Positions 44,200 through 56,746 are shown, counted from the first letter of the stretch. The stretch: 64,000 nt of DNA from Clarkia xantiana subsp. parviflora (GCA_036873135.1 JAPTYO010000024.1:620001-684000), one strand, 5' to 3'. Program-made: numbers and translations. The notes: generated by a model not told the origin, from the sequence alone.

Positions 44200-44660
44200 A
44201 ACGACATTCGACGCCCCCAAGAGCGTATCTTGAGAGTAGTTTTCATACTACGACATTCGACGCCCCCAAGAGCGTATCTTGAGAGTAGTGTTCATACTAC
44301 GACCTTCGACGCCCCCAAGAGCGTATCTTGAGAGTGGTTTCCAAAAACTACGAACTTCGACGCCCCCAAGAGCGTATCTTGAGAGTAGTGTTCATACTAC
44401 AACCTTCGACGCCCCCAAGAGCGTATCTTGAGAGTAGTCTTTACACTACGACTTCGACGCACCAAGAGCGTATCTTGAGAGTGGTTTCCAAAAACTACGA
44501 ATTCGACGCCCCCAGGAGCGTATCTTGAGGTAGATTTGCAACCTACCAGATTCGACGCCCCCAAGAGCGTATCTTGAGGTAGAAAAAACACTACCAGTTC
44601 GACGCCCCCAAGAGCGTATCTTGAGGTAGATTTCAAACTACCAGTTCGACGCCCACCAGG
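44200..44660. repeat. B post-coding tandem repeats (TTCGACGCCCCCAAGAGCG)
   Basis: About nine copies of a 48-60 bp unit: TTCGACGCCCCCAAGAGCG then TATCTTGAGAGTAG and a CATACTAC-type spacer. The ends of each unit (GAGAGTAG...CTAC) are weakly inverted. Confidence 0.9.
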
Positions 44661-44890
44661 AGCGTATCTTTGGTCTAACCTGAGCCCTCCGGGAGCCTAT
44701 CCTGTGAAACGTTAAGTGCCGTCCGAGAGCCTGTCTCGTGAACAGTTTGACACCCGTCAAGAAGGTATCGGTGGACTAACCTGTGCCCTCCGGGAGCCTA
44801 TCCTGTGAAACGTTAAGTGCCGTCCGAGAGCCTGTCTCGTGAACAGATTTCGACGCCCACCAAGAGCGTATCTTTGGTCTAACAGTACAG
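44661..44890. repeat. B 100-bp duplicated unit
   Basis: The segment containing GCCCTCCGGGAGCCTATCC, then GTGCCGTCCGAGAGCCTGTC, occurs twice (about 44684 and 44783). GCCCACCAAGAGCG copies flank it. Confidence 0.8.
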
Positions 44891-44926
44891 CGTATACCGT
44901 GTAAGGGGTATCAGAAGAGATCATCA

Positions 44927-45012
44927 CACCATGCTTAGAAGGATACCATGTTTAAGAGGGTACCATGTTTAGAAGGGTACCATGCTTAGAAGGATACCAT
45001 GCTCGGAAGGGT
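44927..45012. repeat. B 17-18 bp minisatellite
   Basis: Five copies of a GATACCATGCTTAGAAG-type unit. Confidence 0.8.
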
Positions 45013-45371
45013 AACATGAGAAAGAAATTTCTAAGTAAAGTAATGTGAAGAACAAGTAATGTTTTTTCTTTATGAAATGGCAGGTAAGACATGAAGGAAA
45101 ACACGAAAGAAGGATAAGTAAAGGAAACATACCAAGGGAAGGGTCCATACCCAAAGAGCCATACACAAGGCATAAGGAGGCATCATGAGAAGAAATATAT
45201 ACAAAAGTATGAGAAGCACTAATGTAAAGGCAAACGAACCACGTAGTCAACAACATAATGCGGCAAAGGAAAGTAACAACAAACACCATCACAATCTCAA
45301 AAGACACTCAACCCGTACAAGGGGAGAAGGAGTGTAGTTATATATACAAGGATAGTATGAGATAAAACAAG

Positions 45372-47764
45372 TCAGTCAGAACCTTCGGGGGAGTCACCCT
45401 CACCCCCTGAAGCAGAACCGCCAGCGGAAATAGATGAGGAAGAGGAATCTGAGGTACCAATCTCCACAGGTGTAGCATCCACCTGGGCTGGGGCAGCCTC
45501 GTCTGCAACAGCAGCCTGGCCCATCAGAACAGTCGCGTAGCCAGTGGCATATGGCCCAAAGTCACCATGGTCACCAAACGGGAACTGAGGATCAATCCGG
45601 TATATGTGATCAACCAGATACTCACCGAACTGGTTCATCTCCTGGGTGAGACGCGTGCTATAGTCGGCGGTGAAGGCAGAGGAGGCCTTGTATTCAGATA
45701 CCGCGACAGCCCTCTCCTCCGCCCGACACTTATTCTCCAACCTCCGCAGCTCCTCAGAATGGACAGACGCGGCAACCTCAGCTTCCCGGCCCAAACTGCC
45801 CACAGTGGTCTCAAGCAAGGACACCTGGTCCTGGAGCTCCTGCAGCCTCAAATCAGATATACGCGCCTTCTCAGCAGCAGTGGCGACCTCCGCCTTGAGA
45901 GAGACCTGGCTGTCCTCAAGGGTCTTCCTCTCGTCAGATAACTCGAGCACGAGCGAAGACATGTTCACCATGTCAGACATACCCTAACAATTCAAACAAG
46001 GGGTGAGTAACCAAAGGATAGCAATTATGAAAGTAATGAAAGGAAAGCAAGGAACAACTCACAGGTGCATAACGAGAGAGTACCCCCTGAACAAAGCGCC
46101 GAGTCTCCCCAGGAGACTTGGGCGGAGCAACACGATCGCCAGGGGGGATGGCGCCGCGGAGTACGCGGACGCCAACCTCAGGAGTCCGCAAAGAGGAAGT
46201 GCTATCGAGGTGGAACTCCTTCAGACCAGCGAAGGGAGTCCACTCAGACCCAATAACATCTTCATCAGTGAGCCGTGCGAAATCCTTCCGACTTAAAGTC
46301 GGAGGCCCACCTACACAAGCAAAGCAAGTCAAAGGAGAGTATAAACATACAAGGATCAGCACAAGGTAGAGATCATACCTGAGGACCGTGCCCTCGGCTG
46401 GGGGGCAGGGGAACCACCACCAGCAGGTCGCTTCCCTTTGTCAGCCAGGGAAGGCACCTCTTCGACCACCATCTCCTTATCACGAGATAGGGTCGGAGGA
46501 CGAGCAGTAGGCGAAGCAGGATCCACAGCCTTCTTTCTCTTAGCAGCCGAGGCCCCGGCCTCAGAATCAGATCGCCGCGGCTTGGACTTGGAAGGTCCAG
46601 AATCTCTGCCAACGGAGACGACCCTCTCAGTCACCAAGGGGGAGCGCACTAGCAAGGTAAGAAAAACAAGATAAGGAAAACATAAGTTACACCATAAGGA
46701 AGCAAATAGAAGAAAGCATACCAGAGGCCCCAGCCTTCTTCCCAGGCAGAGGGGATTTCTTCAAAGCAGAACTAGAAGGAGCCTTCCTCTTGCTCAGATC
46801 AACATGGGCTCCCTGCATGTTATAGGTTTTTCCATGAAACCAACCTACAAAGGAAGAGCAGAAGGTAAATAAAGATGGAAAGACCAAGTGACATACCGAA
46901 CCCCCGGAGTCAGGAGTCAGACTGATCCCGGCCTCGTAAAGATCCGTCTCAGTTATTAAAGACACGGGGCAGTAAGACCGGGTCCTGTTGCTCTCGTGAA
47001 TGATCTTCATAGTCTTCAAATCATCCGAAGAGAACTCTCCAAAAGCAGGCCAACCATCGGACCGATCCTCATTCAAGACTGACCAAGTGACATATCGGTC
47101 CGTAATGAAGAAGTAGTGCTTAGCCCAGTGACTGGCCGAATTGTCAATCTGGGTCACAAAACGGAGGGAGGTATCCCACTCGACCCCAATCAACCCGAAA
47201 TCAGAGAATCGGGGATCTTTGAAGGTCGGATGGCGAGTTACGAAACTCGCAAACCCCACCTTCGTCCGGTACTGAAACCGATAGAAGCATCGGAATAGAA
47301 CGAGAGAGTACTTCCAGGAGTACCAATGGCACAATACCCGGAAGCCCACCCAGACACGGAGGGCACTGGGGGCAAGGTTCACAGGAGAAATCCTGAAGAA
47401 CCTGCTCAACTCTATAAGCTCGTCACAGTAAGGCAGCCTCAGCCCGAATCGGATCTGGGAAGGGTACACGGCGACCTTCCCTATAGGAGGCTCCGTCACC
47501 GTCTCGCGAGCATTCCCCAAGGAGGGGAGAAAAGGATACAGAGGCTCATCTAGGGGACAGATATCTCCTAGGGTAACATGTTCGTTGTAATCGGACCTAG
47601 TGAGATGGTTCTCTGACAGGATAGCAAGACCTAAGGCAAAGGTAGCAGGAAACCCCAAAGCACGAATCAAATTTCGACTAACACCCCAATGAAGATCACG
47701 ATACTAAGCTAGCAATAGAAAAGGAAGTAACGCGACCGAAAAGGAAGAGAAAAAGGAACTCACT
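45372..47764 (-). CDS. B antisense spliced gene (PF04195-like), apparently intact
   Basis: Minus strand. Exon a about 47677 (or 47703) to 46897, exon b 46812-46722, exon c 46648-46379, exon d 46310-46063, exon e 45983-45372 (stop). Exons b-e total 1221 nt, exactly 407 codons, with GT-AG at each border. Exon a carries LRLPYCDELIELSRFF and ALRVWVGFRVLCHWYSWKY, typical of the plant 'putative gypsy type transposon' family. Exon c is basic, Ser/Pro-rich (possible nuclear signal KSKPRR). Exon d has SLRTPEVGVRVLRGAIPP. Exon e is coiled coil with an acidic Ser-rich tail. The first exon is unresolved; a splice 47763-47678 would add an upstream acidic peptide. No stop in exons a-e. Role unknown. Confidence 0.78.
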
Positions 47765-49236
47765 CATCCTTCGGAGAATACGGCGTCTCTGAAGAGTCTG
47801 CGTACGCGGACACCACCAGGAGTATAGTACCTACCACGACACGACAAATATCAAGATAAGAGAAATTTCCGAGGAACCGGAAATACCCCGACACTCAACC
47901 AACGACAACAACCAAGTCAAATAATTTTATCCGAGCCTAAGGTCGGGTTTTGGAAAAAATTACCATTATACCCTCCAACAAAGATTAACACACCAACGGC
48001 GGTACGATATCAAATTCAAGACCGGGATAGCCCAATCGGACAAAAAACCATATCCGGACGACCGGCAAACATTTTTTCCCAAAATCCACAATTACCAACG
48101 GCTATCTACGACAATCCCACATTCAATTAAATTTTGGCAATCAAATTTCGGCAATCAAGCATCGGCAATCAAATATCAACGATTCAGAAATCAACGTTTT
48201 ACACGGTAATGGAAAGGAAAAGAATGGACCTTCGGAAAACCCGACCCGATGTGATAAACGGGGTCGGATTTTAAATTACGGAGCAGGCCGGAGTCACCCC
48301 CCTCGCCGGAGCTGTGATCTTTTCGCCGCCGGAGCCTCGATCCTTTCGCCGTCGGAGTCAAGCCACGTCCGTCCCCGCCCGTCCTGCTGCCGTGGTCGTC
48401 CGTCGGAGTGGTAGACCTCCTCGCCGTCGTGAACAACGGCCTCTGTCGCCTCCGCCGTACCCAGCACCGCCGGCAGCCGCTGTCCGCCTGAAGTCGAGCC
48501 CTCGTCTCCGGCCGGGTTTATTTCCTCGTCGCCGTCCCGATCAAGCTGCTGGCCGGAATTTCAGGTGCCCACCGGAATTTTGGCCGGCCCTAGCCTTGGG
48601 GGTGCTCTCCAACCTTTCTTGCTCTCCAAGGGTAAGTGAAGAAGGAAGATGGTGGCTAGGGTGACTCTTGGAGGTATTTTTCTAACTCTCCTTTTTTATG
48701 TTAAAAGGATGATAGGGTTTTTTAGAGGGTTTTTAATCACCACCATCCATCTAGCCTTAAATAAAATCTAAGGGCCAAGGAAAAACCATTATTTTTATCC
48801 CTTTCACCTATAGCTAAGTATATTCCCATACTTAGAAAAATTATCAAGATAGTTTTATTTTTGAGCATTCCATACTTAGGAAAATTTTTGGGCCAAAATA
48901 AAAATTTCTCCTTAATTAAATGGAATCCCGGCACGAAATTGAAGCGTAAGTTGTTTAGTTGCATTCGTATAACACCCCTGTGCAAGTTTGTAATTTTTGA
49001 GTATGCACCTGTAGCAAAGATAAGTTTATTACTCCCGACTCAGACGGACGCGTGCCTAGGCACACGTCCGTGCTACTCTGACGTTTACAATTCCTCTATC
49101 TCATTAGACAGGGGGCAAAGTCAGAGGCACGCATCCATGGGTAAGCAGGCATTCAGACAAAGAAGGTAAAATCCCGGTTTCAAATTGCGCGTGTCATACC
49201 ATCCTAAAATAGAGTCAATCAAGGGTTAGGCCATTG
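47765..49236. other. B 3' internal region, upstream of antisense gene
   Basis: Non-coding, about 1.5 kb. It includes AT-rich stretches with CGGCAATCAA repeats (48130-48180) and a GC-rich island (48290-48600, listed separately). From about 48830 onward it aligns with the C element beside its LTR (61866-62260). Confidence 0.6.
48290..48640 (+). other. GC-rich island in B, possible captured host sequence
   Basis: About 65-70% G+C, with CCGCCGG/CGTCGGAG words, unlike its AT-rich surroundings. It ends CTCTCCAAGGGTAAGTGAAG, a good plant 5' splice donor on the plus strand. The corresponding region of C does not contain it. It resembles the first exon of a host gene but no protein was recognised. 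Confidence 0.4.
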
Positions 49237-49253
49237 GTTGACTCGGGGGCATG
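49237..49253 (+). other. B polypurine tract region
   Basis: GGTTGACTCGGGGGCATG precedes the 3' LTR start. The same GGGGGCATG stands beside the C LTR. Confidence 0.65.
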
Positions 49254-50147
49254 TGATGGATATACGGCCAATTTGAACCCGTTGACTTCCGAACCGTTGT
49301 ATTTTTATCGTCCCATTTATGATTGCAAATCGAAACTTCAACCCGGACACTTCGCGAGAACATCGACGGCTCGGACGGGGCCGAAGCGCCCGTCCGACAG
49401 AGGCGAACTCACCTAGGTGAGGTTGGGTGGCCACACCCGACCTCCCCTAGGGGAGATCGGGTCAGCCGACCCGATCTCCCCTAGGGGAGATCGGGTTGGC
49501 CAACCCGATCTCTCCTAGGAGAGATCGGGTCAGCCAACCCGATCTCTCCTAGGAGAGATCGGGTCGGCCAACCCGATCCCTCCTAGGAGGGATGGGGTTG
49601 GCCAACCCCACCCTCCCTAGGAGGGGTTGGGTGTCCTCACCCAACCCCTACCCTTGGGGGTCGGATTTCTCCCCCCCAAGGGCCCCGACACCATCTTCAG
49701 ACTCCCATGCTCGGTCCACTCTGCCTACCTCCTCCGAATCCTAAGGTCTTAATTATGCGCTTAAAGGTTAATTAATTGTGTTTAAGGGCTAACGATGTCA
49801 TTAAGCCACCTTAATGACACCGTTGCCTATAAATACCCCACCTTCACAAACATTTGATCATCTTGGCCATTTGGACATTTTAGCTCTGACATCTCTCTAG
49901 CTTTATCTCTCTAGAAAAGTACTGACTTAGGCATCGGAGAGGGTTCACCAGGCACCACCCCCCCCTCCTCCGTGTCTGGTATTGCCCCTTCTGCAGGGTA
50001 GAAGGAGAGAAGAAGCAAAGGAAGGAAAGAAGGAAAGAAGAAGATAGACTAAGGTAGAGCAACTCAGGAACACCGGATCGCACACATCCCCCGTAAGGAG
50101 TGAGATCAAAGCCGACCCCCCGTTGACCTAGATCTCATAACTTAACA
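49254..50147 (+). repeat. B 3' LTR (894 bp)
   Basis: Same as the 5' LTR except for about half a dozen substitutions and a 1-base length change. TATAAATA at 49828-49835. Palindrome array at about 49408-49640. Confidence 0.93.
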
Positions 50148-50152
50148 TTCAC
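50148..50152. other. Right target-site duplication of B
   Basis: TTCAC, identical to 39738-39742. Confidence 0.85.
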
Positions 50153-50780
50153 CACTTAAGGTTTTTCGTCCACTCGAGACTTCACCACTTAAGGTTTCTC
50201 GTCCAAATGTAATTTCGTATGTCTTTTCGTGACATTTTCCTCGGGACTTTACCACTTAAGGTTTCTCATCCGTGCCTTTCAAGGCAATTTTTTACATCAC
50301 TTAAGATGATTTATTTCGCACCTCTTGAGGCTTTTACCGCGCCAATCTAGACGACTTAATCGTACCCCTTAGGGCTTTTACCGCGTCATTCCAGACGACT
50401 TAATCGTACCCTTTAAGGCTTTTTGCTGCATCATATAGACGACTTACGCGGACCCGTTAGGGCTTTTTCGTACCCTTTAAGGCTTTTTGCCGCATCATAT
50501 AGACGACTTACGCGGACCCGTTAGGGCTTTTTCGTACCCTTTAAGGCTTTTTGCCGCATCATATAGACGACTTACGCGGACCCGTTAGGGCTTTTTCGTA
50601 CCTAGGCTTTTGGTTGCATCATAAAGACGACTTACTCATACCCCGTACGGCTTTTGTCCGTACCTCTAAAGGCTTTTTGTCGCGCCATAAAGACGACTTA
50701 CTCATACCCCGTAGGGCTTTTATCGTACCTCGGAAGGCTTTTGTCGCGTCCTTCAGGACGTCTTACTAACAGTTAGAATA
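50148..50780. repeat. A2 post-pol repeats, right half
   Basis: CACCACTTAAGGTTTCTCGTC units, then a higher-order unit of about 64 bp (TTTGCCGCATCATATAGACG, ACTTACGCGGACCCGTTAGG) repeated three times at about 50410-50600, then degenerate copies. Confidence 0.85.
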
Positions 50781-50888
50781 AATCTAAAAGCAATTTGATC
50801 GGAAGCAACTTCTTTTATTCATTAATAACTCAAAGCTTTGCTTACATCGGATCGATAGATAACTTGCGCCATTCGCGGCGACTTAATA

Positions 50889-53800
50889 TCAAACATGATA
50901 CTTCTTCAAGTGTGCGCCACTGAAGGAATGCTTCAACGTCTTGCCATCAAGGTCTTCTAGCTTGTATGCATTCGGGGCTGGCATCCCTACGATCTTGTAA
51001 GGTCCTTCCCATTTTGGCGATAGTTTGTTGATTCGATCTTGATGAACGAACTCGTTCCTCCGCCAGACAAGTTCTCCAACGAAGAATTTTCGGGACTTGA
51101 CACAGCCAATTATAATATCGGGTTGTTGCCAGACGCATCCGAGCCTGAACCTCATCAGCCTTCCATCTTTTCTCCTCGAGTAAGTCTAAGTCTAGACGTC
51201 ACAGTTCCTCGTTCGTTAGAGGTTCATAATACCTCTTGCGATGGGACGCCACCGCTATCTCCACCGGGGCAACTGCCTCCGTGCCATAAACAAGGCCAAA
51301 CGGAGTCTCCCCTGTTGACTGCTTTGGTGTTGTTCTAACAGCCCACAACACGTTTTCGAGCTCATCCAGCCAATGGCCTTGCAAGGCGTAAACTCTCTTC
51401 TTCAAGCCATCCATCACGATCTTGTTGGCTGATTCGACTTGGCCATTGGTCTGAGCATGGTGGACGGAAGCTGTCCGATGCTCAATGTTCAATTCCTCCA
51501 GGTACTCCTTCAACTGAGCCCCATTGAACGGAGGGCCATTATCGCTGATCAACACTCGAGGAACCCCATACCGGGATATGATCTGAGTTTGAAGGAACTT
51601 GAGGATCTGCTGCCCCGTCGTCTTGGCCAACGCCTTAGCCTCTATCCACTTCGAGAAGTAATCGATGGCCACGAGTAAATACTTGCACTGACCTTTCGCT
51701 TGTGGTAGAGGTCCCACCAAGTCAATGCCCCACTACGCGAAGGGCCAAGCACTTCTGATGGACATCAAGTCCGCGGCAGGGGCCACGATATTCGGAGCGT
51801 ATCTCTGGCATGCATCACAGGATTGGACCATTGTTGTCGCTTCCTTGTTCATCGATGGCCAGTAGTAGCCTAGATTCAACGCCTTCCTTACAATGGATCG
51901 GGCCCCTTCATGACAGGCCGCGACTCCCTCGTGTAGCTCTCTTAGGATCCGATTCGTATCAGGCTCCGCCACACATTTCAGAAAAGGCTTTACATGCCCC
52001 TTCTTGTATAACTGGTTGTCCACCATTACGTAGTCGTTCGCGATTCGACGCAACCTGACAGCTGCCACTTCATCATCGGGGAGTGCCCCCGTAGTCAGGT
52101 ATGTGACCATCGGAGTCATCCAGGTGGGCTTCTCTTCTTACTCCGATCCTGCTTCAATAGTGCAAACCTCCGACGGATCAATGGTTGAGATAATTACTCT
52201 CTCCAGAAAGTGCACCTTCCGATTCTCCTCGGGGGCCACTCCCAGAGCAAACTTGCTTAAGGCATCTGCCTCCGCATTTTTTTCTCTCGGGATTGCCTCG
52301 ATGTCGAAGCTTTTGAAGCTTCCCTTCAAAGTCTGCACCTCGTGCAAATACTTCCTCATTGTCAGGCTCTTGGCTTCATAGTTCCCCTGGACTTGATTCA
52401 CGATCAAGCTGGCATCACACTTCACTTTTAAATGATCGACTCCCGTACCTTGGCAATTTTAAGGCCCGTGATGAGAGCCTCATACTCCGCTTCATTGTTG
52501 GTGGCCCTAAACGTCAAAGCCAAGGCATATCGCAAGGGCTCGCCTCCACCGGGCGGTATCAATACAAATCTTGCCCCCGATCCTTCTACACTCGATGAAC
52601 CATCAGTGTACATCTCCCAAGTGCTCTCCTCTTTTGGCTGTTCTGGCTGTTCTGCTTTCGGGACCTCCATGGTTGCCCCCTCTGCGGGACCCGCTTCTTC
52701 CAGATCGGGTACCGTAGACTCAGCTATAAAATCTGCCAATGCCTGGCCCTTAATAGCGGTTCTCGGAGCAAAATGAATACGGAACTCCGTAAGCTCGATG
52801 GCCCATTTCACCAATCTCCTCGACGCCTCCGGTCGGTTCAAAAAGTGCTTCAAGGGCTGATTTGTTAACACTGTAACCTCGTGGGCATGGAAGTAAGGCC
52901 GCAACTTTCGAGCGGCAATAATTAACGCAAAGAGATACTTCTCAATAGCGGGATAATTCATTTCAGATTTGGAAAACGCCTTGCTTACATAATAGACAGG
53001 CACTTGGTTGCCCTTGACAATCTTAATCAAAACGGAACTAACAACGACTTCAGAAACAACCAAATAGAGATAAAGCGGCTCGCCTGGAACCGGTTTCGCC
53101 AACGGCGGGAGGGTACGGAGGTGCTGCTTGAGTGCTTGGAATGCCTCCTCGCACTTGTCGGACCATTCAAACTTCTTGTGGGCCCTTAGCACATCAAAAA
53201 ATGGATGGCCCTGTTACTCGCCTTGGATAGGAATCGATTCATCGCGGCCAACCGGCCATTCAACACTTGAACCTCCCGATGAATCTTCGGAGTTTGCATC
53301 TCCTCGATCGCTCGTAGCTTCTCGGGATTCACCTCGATTCCTCTCTGGCTCACCATGAACCCTAGGAATTTCCCCGAGTTCACCCCGAAAGCGCACTTGT
53401 CCGGATTCAAACGAACCTGATAAAACTTCATACGCTCAAACGCCGCCGCCAAGTTTTGGACATGGTCTCCTGCTTGTCGGGACTTCACGAGCATGTCATC
53501 CACATATGCCTCCATAGTCTTTCCCAGCATATCCCCGAACAACTTGTTCACCATCCTCTGGTAAGTTTCTCCAGCATTGATCAGTCCGAAGGGCATGACG
53601 TCGTAGTGATAGACGTCACTATCAGCATAAAGGCAGTATGGGGGGCATCCTCCTTCGCCATCTTGATCTGGTTGTAACCAGAATAGGCATCCATGAAGCT
53701 CAGCAGCTCGTGTCCCGATGTGGCATCCACCAACTGGATAATCCTCGGGAGCGGATAGCAATCCTTCGGGCAGGCCTTGTTTAAGTCGCGGAAATCGACA

Positions 53801-55940
53801 CACATCCGCCACTTCCCATTACTCTTTCGCACCAGGACTGGGTTAGCGACCCAAGTCTGGAATCGGAGCTCCTTGATGAATCCAGCGTCGAGCAGTCTGC
53901 CCACCTCCTGCTGGATTGCGATCCTCTTATCCGCGCCCATCGGACGCCTCCTCTGCGCGATAGGCTTGATCGCGGGATCAATCTTCAATTCGTGCACAAT
54001 CACGTCGGGGCTGATTCCTGGCATATCACTCGGGGACCAGGCAAACAGCTCCTTGAACTCTTTCAAGAGCTCGATCAACTCTCGGGCTCTTTCCTCCGAC
54101 AAAGCAGACCCGATCTTCACCTTCCTTCGAGGTCCATCAATCTCCCGAACTCCTCTCGAGGATCGGCATCAGTCTGCAGGACAGCCATGGCTTCCCTTCT
54201 TCTCCTTCGAGTGGCATTAACATAGCACTTTCGTGATGCCACCTGGTCACCCTTGACCTCTCCGACACCATTGTCAGTCGGGAACTTCATCTTCTGGTGG
54301 ACGGTTGAAGCAACTGTCATGAGAGGGTTGATGGTGGTCCTCCCGATAATAGCGTTATACGTTCCCGCCGATTCCACCACGACGAAATCTACGTTCCGCC
54401 GTTCCATCTTCCAGCCACTACCAAACTGCAGCGGTAAGGTAATCATCCCCAACGGATAGGAAGTCGATCCAGAGAATCCCACCATCGGGAAGTTCACCTG
54501 CGTCAGGTCCTTCTTCGTCTTTCCCATGCCCTCCAGGGCATCCATGAAAAGAATGTCGGAGGAGCTCCCTCCGTCTATCAGGATCCGCTTCATCTCGAAT
54601 CCATCCACGTCTAAGGTCACGACCAAGGCGTCATCGTGGGGGCTCTCCACGCCTATCAAATCCTCCGCTGAGAAAGAAATCACCATTTCTTCCTTTAGAG
54701 TCCACGACTGGGAAGCGTAATTCTCCCGAGAAGCGGAGGTGTCACCTCCCGCTGCCATTCCTCCGTGAATGACGTTAATGGTCCCCCGCCTCTCCTTACG
54801 GGCACCAGAACCAGAGGCTTCCGGCTCAACCTTCTTCTTTTTTGGAGATCGATCACGGGACTTGGAACGGGACCGTGACCGAGTTTTAGAACGGGATCGG
54901 CACCTTCCCCTTCCGACGAACTCCTTAAGCTTCCCCTTCTGGATCAGCTTCTCTATCTCCTTCTTCAACTCCCGACAGTTATCCGTGTCGTGACCATTGG
55001 CTCGATGGTACCGACAGTAACGATCAGAGCGGCCTCCCAAGAACTCTCCTTCCTTCCTCGGGGGGTATCGAGCGAGACCCTGTCGATCCATCACAGCTAG
55101 CACGGAGGTCATCGAGCTGTTGATGGGAACATTACGACCCTCGCAGTTATCCTTCCTCGGAGGACGCTTGTCCTCCCTTCTCTCGGGGCGACCACGGCTC
55201 CTACTTCCCTCCGATTTGTCGTTCCCTTTGAGATCATCCGAAAGCTTGGACGATGGCTTTCCTCTTCCTGACTTTGGAGGATCAAGCTCTCCGGCAGCAA
55301 TCTTCGACTCCTGCACGTCGATTTGCTGTTTTACCCTCGCTTGCAGGGCCTCCATGCTCCACACAGCCTTCGCGGCTACGCTGTGCATTAGGTCGGAACC
55401 ATACGGAGCCGTCAGGTTCCGAAGGAAAGTTCGGATGGTCTCACCCTCCGATATCTCCTCATCGATCTCCGCAGCACTAGCAGTGAATCGCTAGTAGTAA
55501 TATGCCAACGACTCGTCGGATCTCTGCACCACCTGGTTCAGGGACCTCACGCTCTTCAGGAGACGCCTCCGACCTTGATATTGCTTAATGAAGCGATCGT
55601 GCATATCAGCCCAGCACGTAATGCTTCCCAGCGGTAGGCTGAAAAACCACGTCATGGCTCTTTCTCCTAAGGTGATCGGGAACAACGAACATATGAGATC
55701 ATCACTCGAAGTCCTACCCATACAGGCCTGGACATGTCTCTGAACATGGCGAACCGGGTCCCCCTCACCATCATACTCCTTAATGGTCGGAATACCTAGC
55801 CCGGGCGGGGCGAGGGTATCTATCAGCGTGAAACGAAAGGGTGAGTGGATCGGTCCCTTAGCTCCGACGTCATTTTCTTCTGGTCACCCATGCAGATGTT
55901 GACAATTTGTACCACCTGATCGAGGGTGATGGAGCCATTC
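50889..55940 (-). pseudogene. A2 gag-pol, multiply broken
   Basis: Minus strand, from near 55940 to the stop at 50889. Same domain order as A1: Gag core, knuckle (CRYHRANGHDTDNC), Arg/Ser tract, protease DGGSS, RT with YVDD, RNase H, second RNase H (MYTDGSSS), integrase. Nonsense codons: TAG 55491-55493, TAA near 52138, TAG 51733-51735, TGA 51199-51201. Frameshifts: one base lost near 55837, a deletion of about 34 bases near 54140 (protease-RT junction), and single-base indels near 53625, 53195, 52445 and 51110. It cannot make a working polyprotein. The gag start is not resolved; the leader between LTR and gag is only about 130 bases. Confidence 0.88.
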
Positions 55941-56015
55941 AGGGAATGGTCCTGTGTTGCACTGGTCCGGGACCATCAACCATGAACTTCTCCGAGTGCG
56001 CGGGCTCCTTACCAT

Positions 56016-56732
56016 TGTTGGATCACGGTGGAACTCCGGTACGGTCTTTGACGGCGATCCTAGCTCCTTCGCTCCACGCAATCCTGCAAGAGGGGTTAGA
56101 CCGGGCGGTGACCCAGAATCCCTCTCCGATGCTTAAATGAGTACTTCGTCCGGACTGGCAAGCAGTAATCTCAAGTAATGTATTTCAACGTAAGTGATCT
56201 GAGGTGACCTCTTGCCCTTTTATAGGCGAAGAGATACCTCAGTTACCTGGTGAACCGTTGGGGGTGGTTAGCCCGTATCCCGCGTATCTCGGATGTGATC
56301 CCGCCTATCTAGGCCATGATCTCGCTTATCTCGGCCACGCCCCGCGTATCTCGGCCACACTCCGTGTATCTTAACCACGTTCCGCGTATTTCGGCCACGC
56401 CCCGCGTATCTCGGCCTTATCCTCTGATAACGAGTCCCGACTCCCGTCAGGGACTCCATAGTCATCTCGTTGTGTCACCGCTCGGGGCCCCTCGTCATCG
56501 TGACAGGGCCTATTATTCTCAGGGATTCGTCATCGGGGCCTGCTCAGAGGCATCTCGTCGGGAGCGTTCAGCTCGCCTATCAGGTCCGACTCTGTCGGGA
56601 CCTCTCATCCTCGGACTTCCTTCGTCGGGATCCTTAGCCTGGGCCATCTTGGCCTTCGTTTAGGGCCCACCGGGCCTTTTTGCCGTTTCTTCACTGTTAA
56701 TAGGGGCCTAACGGCTGTAGTCGAACCCATCA
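56016..56732 (-). repeat. Shared LTR between A2 gag and A3 3' end (717 bp)
   Basis: On the minus strand it starts TGATGGGTTCGACTAC and ends CCGTGATCCAACA. U3 contains CCCCGCGTATCTCGGCCACG repeats (about 56270-56420). TATAAAAG at 56223-56216. It matches the A1 LTR well. It is followed on the gag side by ATGGTAAGGAGCCCG, which is not the GGCGCC-type primer site of B, D and F. Confidence 0.9.
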
Positions 56733-56746
56733 TTTGCCCCCAAGAC
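56733..56746 (-). other. A3 polypurine tract
   Basis: Minus strand TCTTGGGGGCAAA at the LTR start; identical to A1. Confidence 0.78.

Larger units (their letters stand above)
39743..50147 (+). mobile_element. Element B: young non-autonomous Tat-like gypsy element (10.4 kb)
   Basis: Two LTRs of 895 and 894 bp differing at only a handful of sites by eye, exact 5-bp TTCAC duplications, primer site, one long intact Gag-PR-Gag' frame, tandem repeats, an antisense spliced gene and a polypurine tract. There is no RT, RNase H or integrase anywhere. It is a complete, recent insertion, so it must be moved by proteins from another element. Confidence 0.92.

Noticed and set aside
44200..44660. CRISPR-like look of regular repeats and spacers
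   Set aside because: Spacers are near-identical to each other and the context is a plant retrotransposon.
48314..48664. 116-codon plus-strand frame in the GC-rich island
   Set aside because: Arg/Pro-rich composition expected of GC-rich DNA; no domain seen. The island itself is reported.
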